Virus record (IMG/VR): IMGVR_UViG_3300009419_001042
Location: 1 to 21,651 of that record
Length of the DNA: 21,651 nt
Origin: a virus
Strand: one strand, 5' to 3'
The translations under genes were made by a program, and so were the position numbers. The notes below the pieces were generated by a model. The model saw only the letters and a list, made by a program, of their open reading frames with translations, had not been told where the DNA came from and did no database searches. Every line of letters begins with the position of its first letter. Position 1 is the stretch's first letter. Positions 5,829 to 12,210 of this stretch are shown one piece after another.

Positions 5829-6488
5829 ATGAGTACATTTTTTTCTAAAGAGTTAACTGAACTTGGAATAAAGTTTGAGGAAGTGTCAAACGGGATACTT
5901 TCAATAGAAAACTTCATATCTAAAGAAGATATAGATAGTTTGTTTGATGTTATCAATAACACTACTGAAGAGCAGTGGGGACAAATTTATCTAAACAATT
6001 TAAAAGCATTTGCAAAACTTAAGCATGGAAGAGATGACATAGACAATCTTGTTGCAGAGGGTAAATTGCAAATTACTCAAAACTGGACAGATAAAAATCT
6101 TGCTATTTCAGATCATTATGTTACAAAAAAGATAGACGATAAAATAGTTAGCATTATTCAAATGGCAGATCCAAATTTAATAGTAAACGGCACTAACATA
6201 TTACAAAGAATGTATGCTGGTGTTCAACTGTATGCTCATACGGACCAGGATACGGACCCATCCATTCAGTACGCTGCTATCCTATACCTAAATGATGACT
6301 ATGTTGGTGGAGAATTGTTCTTTGATAAAATTAATGTAACACTAAAACCAAAACCAGGAACCCTGGTAATATTCCCAGGCTCAGAAGAGTTTCATCATGG
6401 TGTAAATTTTGTTAAAGATGGACCAATGAGATATGTTGTTGTTGGATTTATTAAGACAAAAGATTTTTACGAAAACAATAAGTACTAA
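5829..6488 (+). CDS. 2OG-Fe(II) oxygenase, prolyl-4-hydroxylase type, copy 1
   Basis: 219 residues. The double-stranded beta-helix core is clear: YAHTD gives the iron ligands H137 and D139, then AAILYLNDDYVGGELFF (149-165), LKPKPGTLVIFPG (172-184), distal His in EFHHGVN (H189 or H190) and R201 for 2-oxoglutarate. Such enzymes hydroxylate protein or small-molecule carbon using O2 and 2OG; the substrate is unknown. Residues 1-100 are helical and phage-specific. It has a leaderless -10 box. Two other copies (8208 plus, 13299 minus) share the YLNDDYxGGE strand but little else. Confidence 0.85.
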   Translation: MSTFFSKELTELGIKFEEVSNGILSIENFISKEDIDSLFDVINNTTEEQWGQIYLNNLKAFAKLKHGRDDIDNLVAEGKLQITQNWTDKNLAISDHYVTKKIDDKIVSIIQMADPNLIVNGTNILQRMYAGVQLYAHTDQDTDPSIQYAAILYLNDDYVGGELFFDKINVTLKPKPGTLVIFPGSEEFHHGVNFVKDGPMRYVVVGFIKTKDFYENNKY

Positions 6489-6502
6489 ATAAAAAATACA
6501 CC

Positions 6503-6531
6503 TTGACTAGTTGTTTCGCATGTGATACAAT
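6503..6531 (+). promoter_or_regulatory. Leaderless promoter of the CDGSH gene
   Basis: TTGACT (6503-6508), 17 bases, TACAAT (6526-6531), six bases, ATG 6538. Confidence 0.75.
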
Positions 6532-6537
6532 TAAATA

Positions 6538-6669
6538 ATGAGACAATGTACCTGTGGTAGATCAAAAATATATCCATATTGTGATGGCACTCACAATGAT
6601 AAGATAGTCAAAAACCCTGCAGACGAAACAAAAGACAGTGTTGATTTAAAAAACACAGACAAGAATTGA
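6538..6669 (+). CDS. CDGSH-type [2Fe-2S] microprotein
   Basis: 43 residues. Residues 4-19 match the CDGSH iron-sulfur signature C-x-C-x2-S-x3-P-x-C-D-G-T-H exactly: C4, C6 and C15 plus H19 would hold one [2Fe-2S] cluster. CDGSH proteins normally carry two motifs or a longer fold; here one motif fills the N-terminus and the rest is a charged tail. Likely a small redox or iron-sulfur transfer protein, possibly an electron donor for neighbouring oxygenases (inference). Its own leaderless promoter and the next gene's -35 bracket it. Confidence 0.75.
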   Translation: MRQCTCGRSKIYPYCDGTHNDKIVKNPADETKDSVDLKNTDKN

Positions 6670-6694
6670 CAATGGTAATTCTTTTTGATATACT
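6666..6694 (+). promoter_or_regulatory. Leaderless promoter of gene 6701
   Basis: TTGACA (6666-6671) overlaps the previous stop codon; 17 bases; TATACT (6689-6694); six bases; ATG 6701. Confidence 0.75.
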
Positions 6695-6700
6695 TAGTAT

Positions 6701-6844
6701 ATGACATACAATAAAGAGTTTGAAAAAATATCAAAAGATTTAAAGCGTTATATTATCAAAGAGCATATGAAAACATATTATCACTGGACAGTTGGAACAC
6801 TATGTTTCATAATTGGAATGCTTCTTGGCATACTAGTATCATAA
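6701..6844 (+). CDS. 47-residue single-pass membrane protein
   Basis: A charged N-terminal helix (about 1-25) followed by one transmembrane segment (about 29-47, TVGTLCFIIGMLLGILVS) at the extreme C-terminus. Own leaderless promoter, and the last plus-strand gene before the tRNA cluster. No family recognised. Confidence 0.65.
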   Translation: MTYNKEFEKISKDLKRYIIKEHMKTYYHWTVGTLCFIIGMLLGILVS

Positions 6845-6850
6845 GGTCTA

Positions 6851-6925
6851 GCACCAGTAGCCAAGTTGGTTAAGGCCCCGAACTCATAATTCGGTTATTC
6901 GTAGGTTCAAGTCCTACCTGGTGTA
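6851..6925 (+). tRNA. tRNA-Met (CAT)
   Basis: Acceptor stem GCACCAG pairs with CTGGTGT (one G-U). Anticodon stem CCGAA/TTCGG encloses CTCATAA, anticodon CAT at 6885-6887. T-loop GGTTCAAGTCC is present. CAT could mean elongator Met, or Ile if modified; initiator features are not obvious. Confidence 0.9.
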
Positions 6926-6929
6926 CTAC

Positions 6930-7003
6930 ACATCTGTAACTCAGTTGGTTAGAGTACCTGCCTTATATGCAGAGAGCCGAAGGTTCAAGTCCTTCCAGAT
7001 GTA
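6930..7003 (+). tRNA. tRNA-Ile (TAT)
   Basis: Acceptor ACATCTG pairs with CAGATGT, D-stem ACTC/GAGT, anticodon loop CTTATAT with TAT at 6964-6966, T-arm GAAGG-TTCAAGT-CCTTC. The outermost anticodon-stem pair is a C-A mismatch. It would read AUA, a codon common in AT-rich genomes and rare in GC-rich hosts. Confidence 0.85.
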
Positions 7004-7007
7004 CTAA

Positions 7008-7080
7008 GTCTTCATCGTCTAGTGGCCTAGGACTCTGCCCTTTCACGGCAGCAACACGGATTCGAATTCCGTTGGAGATA
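7008..7080 (+). tRNA. tRNA-Glu (TTC)
   Basis: Acceptor GTCTTCA pairs with TGGAGAT (two G-U pairs). Anticodon stem CTGCC/GGCAG, loop CTTTCAC, anticodon TTC at 7042-7044. Lies four bases after tRNA-Ile. Confidence 0.88.
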
Positions 7081-7084
7081 CAAT

Positions 7085-7156
7085 ACCTCTGTAACTCAGC
7101 GGAAGAGTAGCGGACTTCTAATCCGTTTGTCGCAGGTTCGATTCCTGCCAGGGGTG
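7085..7156 (+). tRNA. tRNA-Arg (TCT)
   Basis: Acceptor ACCTCTG pairs with CAGGGGT. Anticodon stem GCGGA/TCCGT, loop CTTCTAA, anticodon TCT at 7117-7119, T-loop GGTTCGATTCC. Reads AGA, again an AT-rich codon. The end lies two bases from the stop of the minus-strand gene at 7159. Confidence 0.9.
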
Positions 7157-7158
7157 CT

Positions 7159-7287
7159 TTACTTTGTAGGATGTTTTGGTTCGTATGGTGCTATCTTAGA
7201 CTTTACTCGTCCATCTTTATATAGTCTAACAATCCAGCCATCTTTGATCTGAACAGGATTAAATGCTGATGCTTTTTTCTTTGGCAT
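7159..7287 (-). CDS. 42-residue basic microprotein
   Basis: Starts at the ATG that overlaps the stop of the gene upstream by one base (TAATG). Lys-rich ends (MPKKKA; KHPTK) around a beta-like centre (GWIVRLYKDGRVKSKI). Coupling to the preceding structural-type gene supports translation. Function unknown. Confidence 0.6.
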   Translation of the reverse strand: MPKKKASAFNPVQIKDGWIVRLYKDGRVKSKIAPYEPKHPTK

Positions 7288-8165
7288 TATAGTGAGTGTC
7301 TTTCTGTTTGTACTTTTGTGTAATCTTTACCAAAATCAGCAAACAGAGACTTGTCTCTTTCACGATTAGCAATTCCTCTTGACCATGAATAGCCTGCGTC
7401 TCCACCCCATGCAAGCCACATTATGTATCCGTTAGATGGGTTTTCTGAGTTACCCCAGTCCTTGCCCTTCTTGTCTACTTCATGTCGTGAGAAGTATGAG
7501 TACATTCTCTTAACAGTACTTAGAGAGATTGATTCTCCTCTTGCTAACTGCCCTGCACGAGTCCAGCCAACTGCAGTTCCTGCACCATTAGCCTTTCCAT
7601 CTTCTTTAAACTTAATTGCTCTACGAGCAGCAGATCTTGCTCCTGCTGGTGGAGAGTAACCTTCAGCCTTTGATACTGTGTCTGTATCGTATTCAACTGT
7701 GTCGTCATCTTCAAATAGATCATCTGCTTTTGCAGCAGGAACACAGTTAGGAACTGGACCTCCGTCTGCTCCTGGCTTCATTCCACGCTGTACATATCCA
7801 TCCCAGCACGGTGCCTGCTTGTTGCTTTGATAGGTATTTGTTGGCATCATTGAATCATCTGTCTTGCCTATTTGTGCATCAAACATAGCCATTTCTGTTT
7901 CTGAATCCATTGTGTTTGTTTCCATTTCTACTTTTGTAGCGTCTTGATACATCATACCAATACTGTACGCTGTTGGCTCCCACTCACCATCTTCTTGTTC
8001 GTAAATTCTAACAGCCATTGCTGGGTTATCTGGTGGCATCGACTGGATTGCATACTCTGTTCCAGGAACTCCGTATACTCCGCCTTCTATCATAATGTGC
8101 TCTATAACACCATGCACAACCCCCTCAGAGGTTGATCCCATAACAAAGTCGCCTTCTTTTAACAT
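7287..8165 (-). CDS. Head-associated-type phage protein
   Basis: 292 residues, three parts. Residues 1-80 are beta-rich (a KEGDFVMG start). Residues 120-143 contain CWDGYVQRGMK...GPVPNCVP, a short motif seen at the ends of many phage proteins. Residues about 171-266 carry SPPAGARSAARRAI, GTAVGWTRAGQLA, STVKRMYSYFSRHEVDKKG and NGYIMWLAWGGDAGYSWSR, a domain I know from proteins near phage portal, protease and capsid genes, role unclear. It is leaderless: TATACT ends six bases before the ATG. The family assignment is from memory. Confidence 0.6.
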   Translation of the reverse strand: MLKEGDFVMGSTSEGVVHGVIEHIMIEGGVYGVPGTEYAIQSMPPDNPAMAVRIYEQEDGEWEPTAYSIGMMYQDATKVEMETNTMDSETEMAMFDAQIGKTDDSMMPTNTYQSNKQAPCWDGYVQRGMKPGADGGPVPNCVPAAKADDLFEDDDTVEYDTDTVSKAEGYSPPAGARSAARRAIKFKEDGKANGAGTAVGWTRAGQLARGESISLSTVKRMYSYFSRHEVDKKGKDWGNSENPSNGYIMWLAWGGDAGYSWSRGIANRERDKSLFADFGKDYTKVQTERHSL

Positions 8166-8171
8166 ATATCC

Positions 8172-8201
8172 AGTATACCATAATCTTATATAGTGTATAA
8201 T
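8172..8201. promoter_or_regulatory. Face-to-face promoters for 8165 (minus) and 8208 (plus)
   Basis: Minus: TATACT (8177-8172), GGATAT, ATG 8165. Plus: TATAAT (8196-8201), six bases, ATG 8208. The -10 of each sits where the -35 of the other should be, so both share a 30-bp segment and neither has a good -35. Confidence 0.55.
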
Positions 8202-8207
8202 GGTTGT

Positions 8208-8783
8208 ATGAATATAATAAGACCTTTTGACAACGAAATTGTAGTAGTTGAAGACTTTTTAACACAGGCTGAAGCAGACTATGTTCTTGCTCTGGCCACA
8301 GAGGATCCAAAACTTTGGGATGGGTCCAACGATGGATCTGGTCTAAAAGAATGGTATGGCAATCAACTAAGAATTGACTCAATTAATCTAAAAGAAAAAT
8401 ATAAAGAATATAATGATTTTATGTATATGCTTCAGGATAGATCAAAGCCTATATTTTCTAGCGAGTATGGGATTTCTGAGTTCTACTATCTACCAATAAA
8501 CTCTGTTTCTAGAAGAATAGGTCCAGGTCTTGGCGTTCACACAGATGAAATTCACCCAGATCACCCTCAATATAATCCATTAGAAAAAATAATAACTCAT
8601 GGGTTTGTTGTTTATTTAAATGATGATTATGAAGGCGGAGAAATATTCTATCCTCAAAAGGGTTTATCTATTAAGCCAAAGCCTTTGTCTCTCGTAATGC
8701 ATCCAGGCAATAAAGAATATGAGCATGGTGTTAATGAGGTTATGAAGACAACACGATATAGTCTTTCTTGGTGGACTAGATAG
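8208..8783 (+). CDS. 2OG-Fe(II) oxygenase, copy 2
   Basis: 191 residues. Iron ligands H111 and D113 in VHTDEIHPDHP, core strand FVVYLNDDYEGGEIFYP (133-149), SIKPKPLSLVMHPG (154-167), distal H173 (EHGV) and R183. Prolyl-4-hydroxylase-type fold, substrate unknown. The ATG at 8208 is chosen because TATAAT ends six bases upstream; a longer frame from 8193 would start inside that box. It is the only plus-strand gene right of the tRNAs, so it may be under separate control. Converges on the HNH gene at 8798. Confidence 0.85.
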   Translation: MNIIRPFDNEIVVVEDFLTQAEADYVLALATEDPKLWDGSNDGSGLKEWYGNQLRIDSINLKEKYKEYNDFMYMLQDRSKPIFSSEYGISEFYYLPINSVSRRIGPGLGVHTDEIHPDHPQYNPLEKIITHGFVVYLNDDYEGGEIFYPQKGLSIKPKPLSLVMHPGNKEYEHGVNEVMKTTRYSLSWWTR

Positions 8784-8797
8784 TTAAGTAATAAATA

Positions 8798-9067
8798 CTA
8801 CTGCTCATTAAGTCTGTTGTGTGTTCTTATTCTGTGGCAGTTGGCACAAACCACCTCACACTTTTCTATCTCTTTCTTAATAGCCTTCCATGAAAACCCA
8901 TCGTGGATCATTCTAGATATGTTATATTTTTTGTCTCTTATGTGATCAAAGTCTAAAATTATATGGTTACCAACACCACAATCTACACAGCCAGAATCTT
9001 CTTTTATTTTAGCAAGCATCTTTTTATACTGCTGCTTATTATAATGGTCTAACTCTTTGTCAGTCAT
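8798..9067 (-). CDS. Small HNH endonuclease
   Basis: 89 residues from ATG 9067. The start is preceded seven bases upstream by TATACT (9080-9075), so the longer reading from 9109 is unlikely. Features: CVDC (27-30), LDFDHIRDKK (HNH histidine), CEVVCANCHRIRTHNR at the end (zinc and catalytic residues). Probably a homing or nicking nuclease. A strong hairpin-forming element (9096-9177) lies just upstream. Confidence 0.8.
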   Translation of the reverse strand: MTDKELDHYNKQQYKKMLAKIKEDSGCVDCGVGNHIILDFDHIRDKKYNISRMIHDGFSWKAIKKEIEKCEVVCANCHRIRTHNRLNEQ

Positions 9068-9095
9068 TAATCTAAGTATACCGCCAAATATTAAG

Positions 9096-9177
9096 CCCCA
9101 CACAGGCAATTCACCTGACTTGCGCCACGGTCTCTATCCAATGGGTAACTAATCCATCACTAAGGTCCTGTGTGGGG
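9096..9177 (-). ncRNA. Structured element with perfect 11-bp stem
   Basis: CCCCACACAGG (9096-9106) pairs perfectly with CCTGTGTGGGG (9167-9177). Inside, ACCT (9113-9116) pairs with AGGT (9163-9166) beyond a 6-base bulge, and ATGGG-TAACTAA-TCCAT forms another stem-loop. No T-run follows, so it is not a textbook terminator. It sits between hsp20 and the HNH gene on the minus strand. It does not fold as a tRNA. It could be a 5' regulatory RNA, a terminator or a mobile-element end. Confidence 0.4.
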
Positions 9178-9191
9178 ACATTTATATTGTA

Positions 9192-9596
9192 CTACTTAAT
9201 TGCGATTGTTTTTGGCAGTTTGTCTTCTGGGATCTGCTTTTCAAGTCTGATATCTAAGATACCATCCTTAAACTCAGCCCCAACTACCTCAACAAACTCA
9301 GGAAGGGTAAAGATATCAGTAAACTTACGAGCAGCAATGCCCTTATGTAGATACTCCGCACCCTCTGGTAACTCAGCATCCTGCTTCTCGCCCTTGATTG
9401 TAAGTTTGCGATTGTCTAGCGACACTGAGACATCATCCTTAGAGAACCCAGCCAAGGCAAATGAAAGAATATACTCTGTATCATTTAGTTTGATTTGGTT
9501 ATAAGGTGGATAGTTTGTTGTTGTTGTTACCTTCTGAAAATTTGAGAAGGTATTGAAAAATGGATCATTAAAAAGATCCAGTGCTGTTTTTACCAT
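9192..9596 (-). CDS. hsp20: Hsp20 small heat-shock protein
   Basis: 134 residues, full length for the family. The N-terminus DPFFNTFSNF is the typical aromatic arm. The alpha-crystallin core spans about residues 30-125: ILSFALAGFSKDDVSVSLDNRKLTIKGEK, the A-x-x-F-x-L region (ARKFTDIFTLP), and GILDIRLEKQIPE. The C-terminal IAIK is the I-x-I tail that caps oligomers. It is an ATP-independent holdase; phage copies are known in cyanophages, where scaffold or late-stage roles have been proposed. Strong ribosome site AAAGGGG seven bases before the ATG. Confidence 0.95.
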   Translation of the reverse strand: MVKTALDLFNDPFFNTFSNFQKVTTTTNYPPYNQIKLNDTEYILSFALAGFSKDDVSVSLDNRKLTIKGEKQDAELPEGAEYLHKGIAARKFTDIFTLPEFVEVVGAEFKDGILDIRLEKQIPEDKLPKTIAIK

Positions 9597-9653
9597 GTTA
9601 TTCCCCTTTCAAGCGAATAAGTTAATTTACCCCCCATTTGGGCAGGTATTAAT

Positions 9654-9662
9654 ATTATAGCA
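9654..9662 (-). promoter_or_regulatory. Extended -10 promoter of hsp20
   Basis: TGCTATAAT on the minus strand (9662-9654) is an extended -10 (TGN-TATAAT) about 60 bases upstream of the hsp20 ATG. No -35 is visible, as usual for this promoter type. Confidence 0.5.
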
Positions 9663-9670
9663 TAAGAAAT

Positions 9671-9693
9671 GAGCAGTTTATAGACGACTGCTC
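9671..9693. repeat. Inverted repeat GAGCAGT/ACTGCTC
   Basis: GAGCAGT (9671-9677) and ACTGCTC (9687-9693) form a perfect 7-bp stem with a 9-base loop. It lies upstream of the hsp20 -10 box and could be an operator or the end of an RNA from the gene at 9802. No T-run. Confidence 0.4.
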
Positions 9694-9783
9694 AGGTCTA
9701 TTAGCCACGAAGGTTCGACTCCTGCTAACTCTCTTCTCATAAGAGCATCCGTTGTAAAACCTTTTAAAGTCTTAGATCGGAAT

Positions 9784-9798
9784 AGTATAAATTATACT
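9784..9798. repeat. Perfect AT palindrome after gene 9802
   Basis: AGTATAA-A-TTATACT is a 7-bp inverted repeat around one base, three bases past the stop of 9802. The minus strand contains TATAAT here. It could be an operator, a promoter or a weak terminator. Confidence 0.4.
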
Positions 9799-9801
9799 AT
9801 A

Positions 9802-10119
9802 TTATTTTACTTGATTGGTTGTCTTGCCTCCGCCTGATGACTTCTTTGCAGGAGCCTTCTTAGCGGTCTTCTTTACTACCTTTGCAGACTTAACTGCTGC
9901 GTCTACCTCATCTACTGAAGGCATCTTTCCAAATGCCTTGTCATTAGGGTTGGCTGCTCTTAATACTACGGGCACAAGTGCTCCAAGTAGTGAGTATGCT
10001 AGTGTCTGCGGATCTGTAACTCCAGATGCATACATCGCTGTTGCTGCACCAAGGACTGAGCGTCCGTATGATGCAAGTGCTGCCTTGATCTGTGAGTTTG
10101 TTTCGTTATGGTGTGTCAT
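9802..10119 (-). CDS. Small phage protein with hydrophobic core and KKSSGGG tail
   Basis: 105 residues. Residues about 13-58 are Ala/Leu-rich (GAATAMYASGVTDPQTLAYSLLGALVPVVLRAA), perhaps one or two membrane segments or a packed helix pair. The C-terminal ~30 residues are Lys/Ala/Pro-rich (KKTAKKAPAKKSSGGGK) and closely match the tail of the endolysin. The ribosome site AGGAGG is strong. The start overlaps the end of the luciferase-like gene by 14 bases. It may be a structural or lysis-associated protein. Confidence 0.7.
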   Translation of the reverse strand: MTHHNETNSQIKAALASYGRSVLGAATAMYASGVTDPQTLAYSLLGALVPVVLRAANPNDKAFGKMPSVDEVDAAVKSAKVVKKTAKKAPAKKSSGGGKTTNQVK

Positions 10120-10900
10120 TTTTTCCTCCTAGGATATTTGTTTCTTTGTTAGTAAAATAACTAACAAAACTTAGCGTGTGCTTTTTTTCTATATATTCGT
10201 TGGGTTCTGCTTCGTCCATTAAAATATTGTTTATATTTTTATTTTTTAATTCGTTTAATAATGCTTCAAACTCATCAAAGGTAAAGTGCTGAACATCACT
10301 TCTTGTATTTTTTTCTATCAGTGGTAAAAGTTCTTCTCTTGTTTTTCTTATTACTGGAGAAATATAGATCATTATTTTGCTTGAATCATTAGTGCTAAAA
10401 TTGTTTTGCTTGTATGACTGGTATGGAATAATAACTTTATCGCCAGAAACCTTTTCCAGTAAAATAGGATTAGTAACAGACACATAAAAGTTTGGTGTTT
10501 CTCCAGCGGTATTTTTTAAAACCTTTAAATATTCTACCAAGTTCTCAGATCTTTCTAGGTTTGAAGAAAGGTCATTTACTTCACCTTGAATTCCACCCAC
10601 CTGTTTGTCATATTCCGATATCCAACCAGTTATAAAATTAATTATGATTCTGTCTTTTGATATTTTTTGAAATGAATTGTTTATCATAGACAAATATTGT
10701 GGAGATATAACATGAGGTCTTATGGCAACCATATATTTTATTTTTTGATTTACATCTATTGCATTTGCTATTTTTACAAATTGATCATCACTATAAAACG
10801 AGTACACCAAAAGAACCCCATAAAAACCAGATTTTTCTAACTCTAAAGATATTTCTTTTATATCATAAGAATTTGATCTTTCAAACCAAAAAAAATTCAT
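10106..10900 (-). CDS. SsuD-like luciferase-family protein, copy 2
   Basis: 264 residues. The same landmarks as copy 1: FFWF start, EKSGFYGVLLVYS, VAIRPHVISPQYL (58-70), DRIIINFITG (83-92), GGIQGEVNDLSSNLERSE (102-119). The C-terminal half is more diverged, and it ends inside the next gene. The IxFxxG flavin-region strand is kept, but several loops of full-length SsuD are gone. Activity is uncertain; it may be an enzyme or a degenerate binding protein. Coupled (ATGA) to the small cysteine protein upstream. Confidence 0.7.
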   Translation of the reverse strand: MNFFWFERSNSYDIKEISLELEKSGFYGVLLVYSFYSDDQFVKIANAIDVNQKIKYMVAIRPHVISPQYLSMINNSFQKISKDRIIINFITGWISEYDKQVGGIQGEVNDLSSNLERSENLVEYLKVLKNTAGETPNFYVSVTNPILLEKVSGDKVIIPYQSYKQNNFSTNDSSKIMIYISPVIRKTREELLPLIEKNTRSDVQHFTFDEFEALLNELKNKNINNILMDEAEPNEYIEKKHTLSFVSYFTNKETNILGGKNDTP

Positions 10901-11046
10901 GGCTTACTTGCCTCAGAATAATGGAAATCGCAAAGGTCTGCGATTCTGCTCTCAGAATTTGCCCAAACTTTTGTGCTTTCATCTTGGCACAACTCTTCTT
11001 CACATATAAACATGTTAAGATTTTTAGTTGATTTAAGTACGATCAT
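10897..11046 (-). CDS. 49-residue zinc-binding microprotein
   Basis: Overlaps both neighbours (TAATG upstream, ATGA downstream), so it belongs to the operon. FICEEELC (C15, C20) and a late CDFH (C39, H42) give a C-x4-C...C-x2-H zinc arrangement like that of 2641-2766. It is followed immediately by luciferase-like copy 2. Confidence 0.65.
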   Translation of the reverse strand: MIVLKSTKNLNMFICEEELCQDESTKVWANSESRIADLCDFHYSEASKP

Positions 11047-11471
11047 TACTCTATTCTATCATAGTCTTCTGGTATCAGTTTCTTTAGTTCTTTATATGCC
11101 CCAGAAATTTTCTTCATAGAGTGGTAGTGAGGATACGCAGAACCAACTGCGCCATACTCATCAAAGTATGATATTTCAGGCTCAATATCAGTAACAAACT
11201 CATTTATTCCTTCTTGAACTTCATCTATATACTGATATGCCCAGTCTCTAGAATCTGAAATAAATTTTAAGAATGCTTCAGATGAATAGTCGTCTTTTTT
11301 ATTTTTTTCTTCAGATATTTCTATTAACTTTTCAGATACGATTGTTTTTTCTAGGTAAGCCTTTATAACTTCAAGCCTAAGTTCAGACAACTTTATGTTT
11401 AATCTAACATTGTTAAAAATTAACATAAAGAACAAAATAATAAAAATAGAAAATGAAATTAACTCTATCAC
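11046..11471 (-). CDS. N-terminally anchored coiled-coil protein
   Basis: 141 residues. A membrane anchor (about 4-20, ISFSIFIILFFMLIF) is followed by a long charged helix likely to form a coiled coil (about 25-62), then a more ordered acidic C-terminal domain with several Tyr and Trp. Starts by overlapping the previous stop (ATGA). Unknown function; perhaps a membrane-bound scaffold. Confidence 0.7.
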   Translation of the reverse strand: MIELISFSIFIILFFMLIFNNVRLNIKLSELRLEVIKAYLEKTIVSEKLIEISEEKNKKDDYSSEAFLKFISDSRDWAYQYIDEVQEGINEFVTDIEPEISYFDEYGAVGSAYPHYHSMKKISGAYKELKKLIPEDYDRIE

Positions 11472-11704
11472 AATTCTTCCCCACCCTCTCTAACCAACAA
11501 AACAATCGCACCATTATCCTCAAGTGCTTTTTTTGCACGAACCATATACTCTACAGCCTGTTTTCTTTCTTCTCCAGAAAGACTCATAAACTGCTTCTCA
11601 CTTGCTTTTACAGTCAAGAAGTTGTCATTATCAACTATTTGAAGTTCAAATCCTTTTGGTCCCCTAAGTGATCGAAAGGCTCGTATCATTGAATCTGTAT
11701 ACAT
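11468..11704 (-). CDS. Small hypothetical protein
   Basis: 78 residues, alpha/beta (FELQIVDNDNFLTVKA ... SGEERKQAVEYMVRAKKALEDNGAIVLLV). It sits directly after the WhiB gene with one base between and overlaps the next gene. An internal ATG at residue 6 is an alternative start. No family recognised. Confidence 0.7.
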   Translation of the reverse strand: MYTDSMIRAFRSLRGPKGFELQIVDNDNFLTVKASEKQFMSLSGEERKQAVEYMVRAKKALEDNGAIVLLVREGGEEL

Positions 11705-11705
11705 A

Positions 11706-11990
11706 TTATTGCTCCGTTGTTAGTCTTTGCCAAGTATTTGCCCAGTCTGTTTTAGACTTATGTTTTGAAAACTCTTTAGATATTTGTCCACCTTCGAGAT
11801 AAACTCCACCCCAGATACCCCACTCTTTTTGTGAAACACCAACAGCAAAACACATCTTAGACACTGGACACATAGAACAAAGTTTGTCTACTGCAGGTCT
11901 TAGAAGTTCATCATCTTCATACTTTTCAAAGAATATATTTGTGTCGTAATCTAAACACAAAGCATCATCTTTCCATTCGTGCTTTGGCAT
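11706..11990 (-). CDS. whiB: WhiB-family iron-sulfur transcription regulator
   Basis: 94 residues. The four cluster cysteines are in place: C12, C38, C41, C47 (C-x25-C-x2-C-x5-C). The signature turn G-I-W-G-G follows at 57-61, then a basic C-terminal tail (KHKSKTDW). WhiB proteins hold a [4Fe-4S] cluster and bind the host sigma-A region 4; they are nearly exclusive to actinobacteria and their phages. A phage copy probably redirects host or phage promoters. It is in a minus-strand operon with unknown genes on both sides. Confidence 0.93.
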   Translation of the reverse strand: MPKHEWKDDALCLDYDTNIFFEKYEDDELLRPAVDKLCSMCPVSKMCFAVGVSQKEWGIWGGVYLEGGQISKEFSKHKSKTDWANTWQRLTTEQ

Positions 11991-11991
11991 A

Positions 11992-12201
11992 TTAACTCAC
12001 AAACTTGTCTGGTATATCCCATCCATTCTTAGAAGGTACAAAGCGACGCTGCAGATGCCATTTACCATCCACGAATGCCCCTTGTGGGGCTGTTCTACCC
12101 TTCTCAGAAGGATAAGAATTAACTACTGTCCACCCATCCCATACCAAACCCTTGTTATTCTTAACAATTGTTTCCATTTGTTCTAATGACTTGATTTCCA
12201 T
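11992..12201 (-). CDS. Small hypothetical protein
   Basis: 69 residues with many aromatic residues and a likely beta-sheet (GLVWDGWTVVNSYP ... GKWHLQRRFVPSKNGWDIP). AGGAG lies eight bases before the ATG. Stops one base before the WhiB start, so the two are probably co-expressed. Not recognised. Confidence 0.7.
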   Translation of the reverse strand: MEIKSLEQMETIVKNNKGLVWDGWTVVNSYPSEKGRTAPQGAFVDGKWHLQRRFVPSKNGWDIPDKFVS

Positions 12202-12210
12202 TATGATCTC

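Noticed and set aside
9096-9177. tRNA at the long inverted repeat
   Set aside because: The stem is 11 bp, no T-loop is present, and the 7-base loop lacks the conserved U.
9655-9730. tRNA on the plus strand
   Set aside because: Only a T-arm-like segment is present; acceptor and D arms cannot be paired.
9815-10132. 105-residue plus-strand frame
   Set aside because: It is antisense to the well-supported gene 9802-10119, which has a strong ribosome site.
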